A stretch of 64,000 bases of DNA from Gammaproteobacteria bacterium (GCA_034522055.1 JAXHLS010000002.1:1798001-1862000); one strand, 5' to 3'; numbered from the stretch's first letter, positions 24,866-35,300 are shown. Numbers and translations are program-made. Notes: generated from the letters alone by a model not told the origin.

Positions 24866-24910
24866 TTATCAATAATCGTGAATGTGTCTTATAGATAAAC
24901 GCACTATACT
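24866..24910 (+). promoter_or_regulatory. CbbR operator region and cbbL promoter
   Basis: Two AT-rich palindromes, TTATCAATAA (24866-24875) and TTATAGATAA (24889-24898), lie 23 bases apart centre to centre. They fit the T-N11-A/TNA-type recognition of LysR regulators. A -10-like TATACT follows at 24905-24910. There is no good -35 box, as expected for an activator-dependent promoter. The leader to cbbL would then be about 100 bases. Confidence 0.65.
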
Positions 24911-24970
24911 CTGTGTCCGAGGATGGCTATAACCCCACAGATTGACAGGGTTGGCCATTACGGTCCTACA

Positions 24971-24997
24971 GACGGCACCGGGATTCGAACCCGGGCC
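24971..24997 (-). other. tRNA T-arm-like remnant in the cbbL leader
   Basis: Read on the minus strand, CCGGG-TTCGAAT-CCCGG forms a five-base-pair stem with a consensus T-loop, followed by seven further bases TGCCGTC as in a tRNA acceptor. There is no anticodon arm, D arm or CCA, so this is not a tRNA gene. On the plus strand it is a hairpin (24978-24994) about 24 bases before the cbbL start. Confidence 0.55.
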
Positions 24998-25018
24998 ACA
25001 TAAAGATGGAGTAATCTC

Positions 25019-26443
25019 ATGGCAAAGACCTACAGCGCGGGTGTTAAGGATTATCGCGAAACCTACTGGATGCCCGAATATACCCCCCTGGATACCGATT
25101 TACTGGCCTGTTTCAAGATCACCCCTCAGCCGGGCGTGCCCCGCGAGGAGGCCGCCGCCGCCGTGGCGGCCGAGTCCTCCACCGGCACCTGGACCACGGT
25201 GTGGACCGACCTGCTGACCGACATGGACTACTACAAGGGCCGTGCCTACTCCATCGAGGACGTGCCCGGCGACGACGAGTCCTTCTATGCCTTCGTCGCC
25301 TACCCCATCGACTTGTTCGAAGAAGGCTCGGTGGTGAACGTGTTCACCTCCCTGGTGGGCAACGTGTTCGGCTTCAAGGCCCTGCGCCACCTGCGCCTGG
25401 AGGACGTACGCTTCCCCATCGCCTACGTCAAGACCTGCGGCGGTCCGCCCCATGGCATCCAGGTGGAGCGCGACATCATGAACAAGTACGGCCGTCCGCT
25501 GCTGGGTTGCACCATCAAGCCCAAGCTCGGTCTGTCGGCCAAGAACTACGGCCGCGCGGTCTATGAATGCCTGCGCGGCGGTCTGGACTTCACCAAGGAC
25601 GACGAGAACGTCAACTCCCAGCCCTTCATGCGCTGGCGCCAGCGTTTCGACTTCGTCATGGACGCCATCCACAAGGCCGAGAAGGAGACTGGCGAGCGCA
25701 AGGGCCATTACCTGAACGTCACCGCCCCCACCCCCGACGAGATGTTCAAGCGTGCCGAGCGCGCCAAGGAGCTGGGCGCCCCCATCATCATGCACGACTA
25801 CATCACCGGTGGATTCTGCGCCAACACCGGCCTGGCCGACTGGTGCCGCGACAACGGCATCCTGCTGCACATCCACCGCGCCATGCATGCGGTTCTCGAC
25901 CGTCATCCCAAGCACGGCATCCACTTCCGCGTGCTGGCCAAGATCCTGCGTCTGTCCGGTGGCGACCATCTGCACTCCGGCACCGTGGTGGGCAAGCTCG
26001 AAGGCGACCGCGAGGCCACCCTGGGCTGGATCGATATCATGCGTGACTCGTACATCAAGGAAGACCGCACCCGCGGCATCTTCTTCGATCAGGACTGGGG
26101 CTCCATGCCCGGCGTGTTGCCGGTGGCCTCCGGCGGTATCCACGTGTGGCACATGCCCGCCCTGGTGACCATCTTCGGCGACGACTCCGTGCTGCAGTTC
26201 GGCGGCGGTACCCTCGGCCACCCCTGGGGTAACGCGGCCGGTGCCGCGGCCAACCGCGTGGCCGTCGAGGCCTGTGTGGAGGACCGCAACAAGAACGGCA
26301 ACGAGGGCCTGGAAAAGCGTGGCGGCGACGTGCTGCGCGAGGCCGCCAAGTCGAGCCCCGAGCTGGGGGCCGCCATGGAAACCTGGAAGGAGATCAAGTT
26401 CGAGTTCGATACCGTGGACAAGCTGGACGTGGCCCATAAGTGA
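25019..26443 (+). CDS. cbbL: RuBisCO large subunit, form IA
   Basis: A 474-residue large subunit that fixes CO2 onto ribulose 1,5-bisphosphate. The catalytic KPKLGLS is followed by the carbamylated lysine in DFTKDDE (Lys at about residue 193) with its Mg ligands Asp and Glu. HIHRAMHA and the phosphate-site [11 protein letters not shown] are intact. The opening [15 protein letters not shown](MP) is form IA. Because cbbS is followed by cbbQ rather than carboxysome genes, this is the IAq (cytosolic) type. GGAG lies seven bases before the ATG. CbbR sites and a probable promoter are upstream. Codon use is strongly biased, as expected for a very highly expressed gene. Confidence 0.99.
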   Translation: MAKTYSAGVKDYRETYWMPEYTPLDTDLLACFKITPQPGVPREEAAAAVAAESSTGTWTTVWTDLLTDMDYYKGRAYSIEDVPGDDESFYAFVAYPIDLFEEGSVVNVFTSLVGNVFGFKALRHLRLEDVRFPIAYVKTCGGPPHGIQVERDIMNKYGRPLLGCTIKPKLGLSAKNYGRAVYECLRGGLDFTKDDENVNSQPFMRWRQRFDFVMDAIHKAEKETGERKGHYLNVTAPTPDEMFKRAERAKELGAPIIMHDYITGGFCANTGLADWCRDNGILLHIHRAMHAVLDRHPKHGIHFRVLAKILRLSGGDHLHSGTVVGKLEGDREATLGWIDIMRDSYIKEDRTRGIFFDQDWGSMPGVLPVASGGIHVWHMPALVTIFGDDSVLQFGGGTLGHPWGNAAGAAANRVAVEACVEDRNKNGNEGLEKRGGDVLREAAKSSPELGAAMETWKEIKFEFDTVDKLDVAHK

Positions 26444-26458
26444 TTCGCTTCGCGAATC
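26442..26458 (+). promoter_or_regulatory. Hairpin immediately after the cbbL stop
   Basis: GATTCG-CTTCG-CGAATC starts inside the cbbL stop codon. With no U-tract it is unlikely to terminate; it may stabilise the cbbL mRNA 3' end, which would favour L over S transcript. The rest of the 130-base cbbL-cbbS gap has no gene. Confidence 0.45.
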
Positions 26459-26573
26459 GTTGGTAGCAGCGGTGGCGGCCGCGATGGGGGCCTCGCCCCT
26501 GTCGCGGCGGCCACCCCACCGGACAGTATTCAGGGCGCCCCGGCGCCAGACCCTAAATTCGAGGAATTAACAA

Positions 26574-26933
26574 ATGAGTGACATGCAAGACTACAGTTCA
26601 CGGCTTTCCGACCCCTCCAGCCGCAAGTTCGAGACCTTCTCCTACCTGCCGGAACTGTCCAAGGAGGACATGCGGGCCCAGGTGCAGTACATCGTGGACC
26701 GCGGCTGGAACCCGGCCCTCGAGCACACCGAGCCCGAGAACGCCTTCGACTATTACTGGTACATGTGGAAGCTGCCCATGTTCGGCGAGACCGACGTGGA
26801 CCGCATCCTGGCCGAGGCCGAGGCCTGCCACAAGGCCAACCCGGACCACCACGTGCGCCTCATCGGCTATGACAATTACGCCCAGTCCCAGGGCACGTCC
26901 ATGGTGATCTTCCGGGGCCCCATCAAGGTCTGA
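26574..26933 (+). CDS. cbbS: RuBisCO small subunit, form IA
   Basis: A 119-residue small subunit that caps the L8 core. Conserved features are [12 protein letters not shown], the [11 protein letters not shown] segment, [12 protein letters not shown] and the C-terminal [33 protein letters not shown] leader gives a strong ribosome-binding site. Terminator-like structure follows 24 bases after the stop, so cbbLS is probably the main transcript, with reduced read-through into cbbQ. Confidence 0.98.
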   Translation: MSDMQDYSSRLSDPSSRKFETFSYLPELSKEDMRAQVQYIVDRGWNPALEHTEPENAFDYYWYMWKLPMFGETDVDRILAEAEACHKANPDHHVRLIGYDNYAQSQGTSMVIFRGPIKV

Positions 26934-26956
26934 GCCGGTCAGGATCAGAAGTGCCG

Positions 26957-26997
26957 AGGGTCCCTGCTCCGTCCCGCGGGGCAGGGGCCCTTTCTTT
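26957..26997 (+). terminator. Terminator or attenuator between cbbS and cbbQ
   Basis: GGGTCCCTGC pairs with GCAGGGGCCC around a 13-base loop and is followed by TTTCTTT. It probably reduces rather than abolishes transcription of cbbQ downstream. Confidence 0.8.
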
Positions 26998-26999
26998 AC

Positions 27000-27027
27000 G
27001 AATTTTGAATTTTGAATTATGAATTGG
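27000..27027. repeat. AT-rich AATTTTGAATTTTG repeat
   Basis: AATTTTGAATTTTGAATTAT followed by GAATT, a tandem array of GAATTTT-like units that is strikingly AT-rich for this genome. The same sequence occurs at 61257-61288, and an inverted relative at 61329-61357, in the gap between gap and pgk. Confidence 0.75.
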
Positions 27028-27101
27028 GGAGTGGCAACGTCCTGGATATTCCAGTTTGGAATTCACAGTTCTAAATCAGTCCTAATTTTAGGGAGTGCGA
27101 G

Positions 27102-27908
27102 ATGAGCGAAAGCGAGCAAGAAAAATACCTTGTCAAGGATGAGCCCTATTACCGGCCGGTGAGCAACGAGGTGGAACTCTACGAGGCGGCCTACGGTGCC
27201 CGCATGCCGGTGATGCTGAAGGGCCCCACGGGGTGCGGCAAGTCACGCTTCGTGGAGTACATGGCCTACAAGCTCGGCAAGCCCCTCATCACGGTGGCCT
27301 GCAACGAGGACATGACGGCCTCCGACCTGGTGGGCCGCTTCCTGCTCGATGCCAACGGCACCCGGTGGCAGGACGGCCCCCTCACGGTGGCGGCCCGCAT
27401 CGGCGCCATCTGTTATCTCGACGAGGTGGTGGAGGCCCGCCAGGACACCACGGTGGTGATCCATCCCCTCACGGATCACCGCCGGGTGCTGCCGTTGGAG
27501 AAGAAGGGCGAGGTGGTGGAGGCCCATCCGGACTTCCAGATCGTCATCTCCTACAACCCCGGCTACCAGAGCCTGATGAAGGACCTCAAGCAGTCTACCA
27601 AGCAGCGCTTCGGCGCCCTGGACTTCGACTATCCCGGCGCCGACATCGAGGCCGAGATCGTCAGCCACGAGGGTGGTGTGGATGCCGAGGTGGCGGCCAA
27701 CCTGGTGCAGGTGGCCCAGCGCTCCCGCAACCTCAAGGGCCACGGCCTGGACGAGGGCATGTCCACACGGTTGCTGATCTATGCGGGCCAGCTCATCGGC
27801 AAGGGCATCGACCCCGTGGCCGCCTGCCAGATGGCCCTGGTGCGCCCCCTCACGGACGACCCGGACATGCGGGACACCCTGGACGCCGCCGTGGGCACCT
27901 TTTTCTGA
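27102..27908 (+). CDS. cbbQ: RuBisCO activase AAA+ subunit CbbQ
   Basis: A 268-residue MoxR-class AAA+ ATPase. CbbQ hexamers with CbbO remodel inhibited RuBisCO and release tight-binding sugar phosphates. Walker A is [10 protein letters not shown] (about residues 37-46), Walker B is [11 protein letters not shown] (about 104-114), and the arginine-finger region follows [15 protein letters not shown]. Length is the family norm. It lies 168 bases after cbbS. Two unrelated genes separate it from cbbO. Confidence 0.96.
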   Translation: MSESEQEKYLVKDEPYYRPVSNEVELYEAAYGARMPVMLKGPTGCGKSRFVEYMAYKLGKPLITVACNEDMTASDLVGRFLLDANGTRWQDGPLTVAARIGAICYLDEVVEARQDTTVVIHPLTDHRRVLPLEKKGEVVEAHPDFQIVISYNPGYQSLMKDLKQSTKQRFGALDFDYPGADIEAEIVSHEGGVDAEVAANLVQVAQRSRNLKGHGLDEGMSTRLLIYAGQLIGKGIDPVAACQMALVRPLTDDPDMRDTLDAAVGTFF

Positions 27909-27910
27909 TC

Positions 27911-28414
27911 ATGGCCGCGGGCGGTATGGAACGCGCCCTCGAAGGTGCTCTCTATGCCAGTCGCTGGCTGCTGGCGCCCATCTACCTGGGCCTCAGCCTC
28001 GCCCTGCTGCTGTTGGGCATCAAGTTTTTCGAAGAGGTGTTCCACATCTTCCCCGCCATCATCGGCATGAAGGAGGCGGACCTGCTGCTGGCGGTGCTGA
28101 CCCTGGTGGACATCGCCCTGGTGGGCGGCTTGCTGGTGATGGTGATGCTGTCGGGCTACGAGAATTTCGTGTCCGCCATCGACATCAGGGAGGGCAGCGA
28201 GAAGCTGGCCTGGCTGGGCAAGCTGGACTCTGGCTCCCTGAAACAGAAGGTGGCGGCCTCCATCGTCGCCATCTCCTCCATCCACCTGCTCAAGGTGTTC
28301 ATGAACGCCCAGCAAATCCCCGACAGCAAGCTCATGTGGTACGTCATCATCCACATGACTTTCGTGCTCTCCGCCATGGGCATGGCGTTCCTGGACCGCA
28401 TGAACCGGCACTGA
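27911..28414 (+). CDS. UPF0114 (YqhA-like) integral membrane protein
   Basis: A 167-residue protein with about four transmembrane segments. The family hallmark, two helices around [21 protein letters not shown] followed by [12 protein letters not shown], is clear. YqhA/UPF0114 proteins are widespread and of unknown function. The ATG at 27911 follows the cbbQ stop by two bases, and the gene overlaps the next by one base (TGATG). It is therefore built into the cbbQ-cbbO operon. Function in carbon fixation is only an inference from position. Confidence 0.88.
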   Translation: MAAGGMERALEGALYASRWLLAPIYLGLSLALLLLGIKFFEEVFHIFPAIIGMKEADLLLAVLTLVDIALVGGLLVMVMLSGYENFVSAIDIREGSEKLAWLGKLDSGSLKQKVAASIVAISSIHLLKVFMNAQQIPDSKLMWYVIIHMTFVLSAMGMAFLDRMNRH

Positions 28415-29016
28415 TGTCTGACCGGCCCACAGGCGGCGATCCGGTGGCCCATCTGCGGGCGGATATCGTCTTCGAGGCGCGCCTCAAGGGCCGGCCCCTG
28501 ACCTTCCGTTCCACCTGGGGCCTGTTCTCGCCCCGGGAGGTGGACGAGGGCAGCCGCCTGCTGCTCGACCACCTGGAGGTGGAGGACCATCATGATTGCC
28601 TGGATGTGGGCTGCGGCTACGGGCCCCTCGGCATCACCCTGGCGGCCCTGGCCCCGCGGGGCCGTACCCTGCTGGTGGACAAGGACTTCGTGGCGGTGGA
28701 TTACGCCCGGCGCAATATCCACGGCAATGGCCTGGCCAACGCCGAGGCCGTCCTGAGCAATGGCTTCGGGGCGGTGGGAGACCGTTGCTTCGACGTGGTG
28801 GTCTCCAACCTGCCGGCCAAGGTGGGCAAGGAGCTGCTGTCCATCCTGCTTCACGATGCCCGCCGCCATCTCAGGCCGGGCGGCCGCCTGTGCGTGGTGA
28901 CGGTGAGCGGGCTGCGGCGATTCATCGAACGCAATCTCAAGGACGTGTTCGGTAACTACGACAAGCGCAAACAGGGCGCCCACTACACGGTGGCCCTGGC
29001 CACAAAACAGGACTAG
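28414..29016 (+). CDS. RsmC-like small class I methyltransferase
   Basis: A 200-residue SAM-dependent methyltransferase resembling the catalytic half of RsmC (16S rRNA G1207). SAM motif I is DVGCGYGPLGI (about residues 63-73). Motif IV, normally NPPF in nucleic-acid methylases, reads SNLPAKVGKELL, so substrate specificity may differ. N-terminal TFRSTWGLFSPREVDEGSRL matches the family. The start ATG overlaps the preceding stop. Stop-to-start distance to cbbO is four bases, so it is in the operon. The substrate is unknown. Confidence 0.82.
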   Translation: MSDRPTGGDPVAHLRADIVFEARLKGRPLTFRSTWGLFSPREVDEGSRLLLDHLEVEDHHDCLDVGCGYGPLGITLAALAPRGRTLLVDKDFVAVDYARRNIHGNGLANAEAVLSNGFGAVGDRCFDVVVSNLPAKVGKELLSILLHDARRHLRPGGRLCVVTVSGLRRFIERNLKDVFGNYDKRKQGAHYTVALATKQD

Positions 29017-29020
29017 ACCC

Positions 29021-31402
29021 GTGAGCATCGACTTTTCCGAATACATCAACTGCCTGGACGAGGGCGACCACGAACACCGCCAGGCCCTGGAGTCCGCCTA
29101 TCATGAGGCCGGGCGCGTGATGTCGCCCCGCGGCCTGCAGAATTATCTCGAGGGCATGCGCGCCATGTGCACCCTCGGGCGCGGCCAGGACCTCGTCCTT
29201 ACCTACGTGCAGGAGATCCCCGAAGTGGCCCGGGAGGTGGGGGAGGACATCATCCCCGACATCGTCACCAGCCTCATGAAGCTGGCTTCTCATACCTCCG
29301 GCACCGTGCTCACCCAGATGATGGCCAACATGCCCCTGGCCGCGCGCCGCCTCGGCGACGTGGACGTCATGCGCGGTTATCTCAAGCTGCTGCACCAGCT
29401 CGCCGGCAAGGCCCCCCGGGGACTGCGGCCCATGATGGAGCACCTGGACGAGCTGCTGTCCAAGCTGACCCTGGGCGGCCTGCGGCGCTGGGCCAACTGG
29501 GGCATGCAGGCCCACCAGCGGGACCTCGAAGGCCAGCTGGCCTATTTCGGCCTCAAGACCGAGTCGTCCCGCTCGGTACTCCAGAAGGAGCGTCGCGGCA
29601 CCCTGTTCATCGACAACCAGCGGCGCCTCAACTTCTACCTGCGGGCCCTGTGGGCGCGCGCCTTCTTCATGCGCCCCACCTCGGGGGATTATGAGAAGCG
29701 CGAGGGCCTCCGGCCCTTCATTGAGGAGTTCCAGATCCACCTCCCCGACGCCTTCGACGATTTCCACGGTATTTCGGGCATCGAGGTCTACCGTGCCGCC
29801 GCCGCCCACTGCGCGGCTCATCTGGTGTATACCCGCGAGCCCATCAGCGCCGAGCAGTTGTCGCCGGCCCAGATGAAATTCATCGAGTTGTTCGAGGACG
29901 CCCGGGTGGAACACCTGGCCATGCGCGACTTCCCCGGCCTCAGGAAACTGTGGCTGTCCTTCTTCGCCACGCCCCCCGGCCCCGACGACGACGTGCCGGA
30001 GGTCCATCCCGTCATGAACCTCATGATGCGCATGTCCCGCGCCCTGCTGGACGCGGACTACCGGGACGACAACGCCTTCGTCAACGAGGCCGCGGCGGGT
30101 TTCCGCGACGACCTGGCGGCCGGGGCCGACGACAACCGCATCAGCTGGATGGCCGGTGTCGGCCTCTACAACCGTGTGGCCGAAAAGATGTCCCTGCCCG
30201 GCGTCCGTCAGCTGGCGGAGATGCCCATCCCCTACCGGGATGACAACCGTTACGTGTGGGCCTTCGCCGAGAATATGTTCGAGTCCCGCGGGGTGGACTA
30301 CATACCCCAGAAGGATCGCCAGGTGCGGCGCACCGTCAGCATCATCGAGATGGCCAACGAGCTGGATGTGCCGGGGGCCGGCGACGACGCTCAGGAGATC
30401 TGGACCTGCGAGACCGAGGTCTTCCCCTACGAGGACGAGGGCAAGAGCCTCAACGAACTGGAGGGCAAGGAGCCCGTGTCCGAGCCCTACCACTACGACG
30501 AGTGGGACTACCACGTACAGCTGGCCCGGCCCGACTGGGCCACCGTGATGGAGCGCCGCCAGCCCAAGGGCGACCCCGAACTCATGGACGAGATCCTCAC
30601 CAAGTACAAGCCCGTGGCCAGCCGCATCCGCCATCTTATCGATGCCCTCCAACCCCAGGGTATCGTGCGGCGCCGGGGCTACGAGGAGGGCGAGGAGCTC
30701 GATATCAACGCCGCCGTGCGTGCCATGATCGACATCCGTCGCGGCGTCACCCCGGACCCGCGCATCAACATCCGCATCACCCGCCATGTCCGCGACCTGG
30801 CCATCGTGGTGCTCATGGACCTCTCGGAATCCACCAACGAGAAGGTGGGGGATGTCAAAGAGGGGACCGCCGACTACGACGAGGCCGCCAGCATCCTCGA
30901 CCTCACCCGCGAGTCCACCGGTCTGCTGTCCTGGGCCATCGATGCCATCGGCGACGCCTTCGCCGTCCACGGCTTCGCCTCCGACGGGCGCCACGACGTC
31001 CGATACTATCGCTTCAAGGATTTCGACCAGCCCTACGATGACGACGCCAAGTCTCGCATGGCCGGCATGCAGGGCGGGCTGTCCACCCGCATGGGCGCGG
31101 CCCTGCGCCACGCCGGCTGGCACCTGGCCCAGCAGGCCGCCAGCAAGCGGCTGGTGCTGCTCATCACCGACGGCGAGCCCGCCGACATCGACGAGCGCGA
31201 CCCCCAATACCTGCGCCACGACGCCAAGAAAGCGGTGGAGGACCTGCAGATGCAGGGGATCCACACCTATTGTCTGACCCTAGACCCCATGGCCGATCGC
31301 TACGTGGCGCGGATCTTCGGCGAGAACCGTTATTCCATCGTGGACAACGTGGAACGGCTCCCGGAGCGCCTCCCGGCGGTGTTCGCCACCATCACCGGTT
31401 AG
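29021..31402 (+). CDS. cbbO: RuBisCO activase adaptor CbbO (von Willebrand factor A domain)
   Basis: A 793-residue CbbO. The large N-terminal helical region binds the CbbQ hexamer. The C-terminal VWA domain (about residues 590-780) carries the MIDAS motif MDLSESTNE and contacts RuBisCO. GTG start at 29021; the end DNVERLPERLPAVFATITG is typical. Length agrees with known CbbO (about 780-800). The protein is acidic, with a charged linker near residues 440-500 (YEDEGKSLNELEGKEP). It completes the CbbQO activase, though displaced from cbbQ by two genes. Confidence 0.95.
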   Translation: MSIDFSEYINCLDEGDHEHRQALESAYHEAGRVMSPRGLQNYLEGMRAMCTLGRGQDLVLTYVQEIPEVAREVGEDIIPDIVTSLMKLASHTSGTVLTQMMANMPLAARRLGDVDVMRGYLKLLHQLAGKAPRGLRPMMEHLDELLSKLTLGGLRRWANWGMQAHQRDLEGQLAYFGLKTESSRSVLQKERRGTLFIDNQRRLNFYLRALWARAFFMRPTSGDYEKREGLRPFIEEFQIHLPDAFDDFHGISGIEVYRAAAAHCAAHLVYTREPISAEQLSPAQMKFIELFEDARVEHLAMRDFPGLRKLWLSFFATPPGPDDDVPEVHPVMNLMMRMSRALLDADYRDDNAFVNEAAAGFRDDLAAGADDNRISWMAGVGLYNRVAEKMSLPGVRQLAEMPIPYRDDNRYVWAFAENMFESRGVDYIPQKDRQVRRTVSIIEMANELDVPGAGDDAQEIWTCETEVFPYEDEGKSLNELEGKEPVSEPYHYDEWDYHVQLARPDWATVMERRQPKGDPELMDEILTKYKPVASRIRHLIDALQPQGIVRRRGYEEGEELDINAAVRAMIDIRRGVTPDPRINIRITRHVRDLAIVVLMDLSESTNEKVGDVKEGTADYDEAASILDLTRESTGLLSWAIDAIGDAFAVHGFASDGRHDVRYYRFKDFDQPYDDDAKSRMAGMQGGLSTRMGAALRHAGWHLAQQAASKRLVLLITDGEPADIDERDPQYLRHDAKKAVEDLQMQGIHTYCLTLDPMADRYVARIFGENRYSIVDNVERLPERLPAVFATITG

Positions 31403-31446
31403 CCGGGGTGTCGGTTGCCAGGAGCAACCGACCTACAGATTTTTGT

Positions 31447-31891
31447 AACCACGAAACACACGAAAATTGCGAAAGACGTAGGTCGGGTTGTAGGCCGGGC
31501 TGTAGGTCGGGCTGTAGGTCGGGCTTCAGCCCGACACCGAACCCTGGCCGGTGGTACCGACCCGGCGCGCGGTATGCGCGGCGGGCTTGAATGTCGGGAT
31601 GAATCCCGACCTACATTCGTGCCAAAGGAATGTGCGGTGGGGGTGTTGTGTAGGTCCGGTTGTAGGTCCGGTTGTAGGTCGGGCTTCAGCCCGACACCGA
31701 ACCCTGGCGGGTGGTACCGGCCCGGCGCGCGATATGCGCGGCGGGTTTGATTGTCGGGATGAATCCCGACCTACATCCGTGCCAAAGGAATGTGCGGTGG
31801 AGTCCGTTGAGAATATCCGCTGGGATTCGCAAGCACACCCCACCTACAGTCCTCCCCAAAAATTTCGTGTGATTTCGAGTATTTCGTGGTT
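31447..31891. repeat. Composite repeat cluster B with inverted AACCACGAAA ends
   Basis: The left end is AACCACGAAACACACGAAAA (31447-31466). The right end, read in reverse from 31891, is AACCACGAAATACTCGAAAT. Inside, a unit of 160 bases occurs twice (landmark GGGCTTCAGCCCGAC at 31521 and 31681). It is the reverse complement of the cluster A unit and includes short GTAGGTC(G/C)GG iterations. The following 31892-32322 shows no supportable gene; it may hold degraded sequence ahead of the glucan synthase gene. Confidence 0.85.
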
Positions 31892-32322
31892 AAAAATGGT
31901 CTTTGCATCCTTTCGCGGTTACCGTATGCGAGTATCATCGTTCGCGGGCATCGCAGATGCCCGGTGGCGATGATGATCTCGACCGGTTTGCGCCACACTA
32001 CGCGGGGTCTCGGCGGTGATTCATAGAGGACACCATCAGGTATCTGCTCTCGCCTCGTGCGGATACCGGTCGCGGCGTGTTTGGCGGTTCCAGCCGGCTA
32101 TCGGTCGGCTACCCTGGCCTGAGGTCCTTTTAGTGCCCTCCAGCATCTCCCATGCCCATGGTTCCTGACAGGCCCGCGTAATCACCTCCCGAGCGTATCT
32201 ACAGGCATCAGGCCCGTTCCGCAATTACTTGTCATACCAACAAGGGGCAGGTCATAGACAGCAAATTTTGGGATTTCTTCTCAGGCACTGGCACTGCGCT
32301 GCGCCACGACCACGACACCGAG

Positions 32323-35300
32323 TTGCTGCGGTCGGAGCTGTTCAGCATCGATCAGCTGAAGCGCCACGCCCTCACCCTGGCGGGCCGGCACCGGATCGAC
32401 CCAGGCCCCGGCCCGGACCGCTTGCTGCCGCGGCTGGCGGACAATGAACGCGTCCTGCTGACGGCCTATGACGTCGTTACCGCCGCTGCCGCCACGCCGG
32501 GGCAGCGCATCGTGCCGGCCGAGGCCTGGCTACTCGACAACTTCTATCTGATTGAGCAGCAGATCAGTCTGGCGCGCCGGCATCTGCCGCGCGGCTACAG
32601 CCGGCAACTGCCACGGCTATCCGATGGTCCGCTGGCCGGTTTCCCGCGCATCTACGAACTGGCCCAGGAACTCATCTCCCATATGGACGGCCGCGTCGAC
32701 AGCGACAACGCCACTCAGTTCATCTCCGCCTACCAGGCCGCCGAGCCCCTGAAGCTGGGCGAACTGTGGGCCTTCCCCATCATGCTCCAGTTGGCGCTGC
32801 TCGAAAACCTGCGCCGCGTCGGCGTCCGCATCGCCCAGCGGCGCGAAGAGCGCGACGCCGCCACCATCTGGGCAGACCGCATGTTCGCCGCGGCCGAAAG
32901 AGATCCGAAGCAGCTGATCCACCTGCTGGCCGAATTCGCCTACGCTGACGTGCCGTTGACGGCGCCGTTCGTCGAGGAATTCTACGGCCGACTGCAGGCG
33001 CAGGGATCTGCCATGGCTTTCGTTCAGACCTGGGTCGAGCAGAAGCTGCTCGAACAGGGGGTGACTGCCACCGGGTTGTCTGAAGCGGCCAGCCGCACCG
33101 CCGCGGCCAACCAGATCTCCATCGCCAACAGCATCGGTAGCCTGCGCTTCATTGGCGCCATGGACTGGAAGCAATTCGTCGAATCTCTCAGCCTCGTCGA
33201 GCGGGCCTTGCGCGAAGACCCGCTGGACAGTTACGCCAGCCAGGATTTCGCCACCCGCGACCGCTACCGGCACGCCATCGAGGACGTGGCGCGCCACAGC
33301 ACGGCGAGCGAATGGGTGGTGGCGCGCGAAGCCATCGCCCTCGCGCAGGCCGCGCACCGCGGGTCCCATGATCGCAGTGCGCATGTCGGGTACTTTCTGA
33401 TCGGTCGCGGCCGCTCCCAGCTGGAGCACGCAGTCGGCTGCCGGGTGCCGTGGAAGTCCCGCATGAGTCGCGTGGCCCAGCCCATCCGCCTGTTCCTCTA
33501 TCTGGGGCCCATCCTCCTGCTGACCGCACTATCCATTGACATCGTACTGTCCGCGCTCGGCAGATATGACGTGCATGACGAACGGCTTTGGCTTCTGGCC
33601 CTGCCCCTCCTCATCGCCGCCTCCGCCCTGGCGGTCCCGCTGATGAACCGGCTGGTCACCCTCGTCCTGCCGCCGCGCGCCCTGCCGCGCATGGATTTTT
33701 CCGCCGGGATACCGGATCGCCACCGCACCATGGTGGTCGTACCCACCCTGATAACCAGGACGCAGGACATCGATAACCTGATCGAAGCGATGGAGATCCG
33801 CTATCTCGGTAACCGCGACCCCAATCTGTTCTTCGCGTTGCTGACGGACTTTGCCGACGCCCCGGTACAGACGCTGCCGGAAGACAGCGCCCTGCTTGCC
33901 CATGCACGCGCCGCGGTCGACGCGCTCAACGCGACTTACCGCGACGACCGCCCCTGTATCTTCTACCTGTTTCATCGGCCCCGGCTTTGGAACTCCGTAG
34001 AGGGGGTATGGATGGGCTACGAGCGCAAGCGCGGCAAGCTGGAGCAGTTCAACGCCCGACTGCGGGGCGATGCCCGAAAGGCATTCTCGGATATCGTCGG
34101 CGACCCATCCATCCTCGAATCCATTCGGTACGTCATCACCCTGGACACCGATACCCAGTTGCCGCGGGATGCGGCCCGGACTCTGGTCGGCAATCTGGCG
34201 CATCCCCTCAACCGGCCGGTCTACGATGCTGCCAGGGGCCGAATCGTCGACGGCTACGCGATCCTGCAACCGCGCGCCTCGATCAGCCTGACCAGCGCCG
34301 GGGGCTCGCGCTTTGCCCGGCTCTTCGCCGGCGACTCGGGGATTGATCCCTATACCCGCGAAGTGTCGGACGTCTACCAGGACATGTTCGGCGAGGGTTC
34401 CTTCATCGGCAAGGGCATCTACGACGTCGACGCGTTTCGTCAGGCTGTCGACGGCCGTTTTCCGGAGAACCTCATTCTCAGTCATGACCTGTTGGAAAGC
34501 GGCTATGCGCGTTCGGCCCTGGTGAGCGACGTCGATCTCATCGAGGAACATCCGGCCGGCGTCAACGTCGATGCCAGCCGCCGCCACCGCTGGATACGGG
34601 GCGACTGGCAGCTGGCCGGCTGGTTGCTGCCGCGCGTGCCTGGTCCGCCCAACGGCACGCAGGCAAGGCGGCTACCCAATCCGCTGTCGGCACTGTCACG
34701 GTGGAAGCTGTTCGACAACCTGCGGCGCAGCCTGGTGGCGCCGGCGTTGCTGGCCCTGTTGGCGGGGGGATGGCTACTGGGCCTGGGACCCGTGTGGCTA
34801 TGGACCCTGGTGGTCGTGGCCGTGGTGCTCCTGCCGCCCCTGCTGTCCACCCTGCTCGAGCTGGTGCGCAGGCCACCCGAACGCGCCTGGCTGGTGCACC
34901 TGAACGTGACCGGCCGATCCGCCGGTCGCCCGCTCATGCTCGGCCTGCTGACCCTCGTGTTCCTGCCCAACGACACACGGATCTGCCTGGGGGCAATCCT
35001 GGGCTCTGGCGTCCGCATGCTGTTCACGCGGCGCGGTCTGTTGTTGTGGCAACTGCCGGCCTACGGGCGCCGCAACGCCCGCCGCACCCTGCCCGAATTT
35101 TTTCGCGAAATGTGGATCGCGCCGGCGCTCGCGACGGCGCTGGGCGGGGCCCTGGCCGTGGCGGGGACACCATGGCACGCCGCGGCGCCGTTGCTGCTGC
35201 TATGGCTGGCATCGCCGGCAATCGGCTGGTGGATCAGCCAGCCGCTGGTGGCCCCTGCACCAGGCCTGAGTGCCGATCAGCACGCCTTCCTGCGGACATC

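Noticed and set aside
24960-25000. tRNA gene
   Set aside because: Only the T-arm and part of the acceptor are present; no anticodon arm, D arm or pairing acceptor strand.
28937-31264. 775-residue minus-strand frame
   Set aside because: Entirely antisense to cbbO, whose VWA and family features are clear.
31551-31973. 140-residue plus-strand frame in repeat cluster B
   Set aside because: Translation merely reads through the tandem palindromic repeat; internally duplicated peptide reflects the DNA repeat, not a protein.
32036-32224. 62-residue minus-strand frame upstream of ndvB
   Set aside because: No start signal and no recognisable family; possibly a decayed fragment but not supportable.
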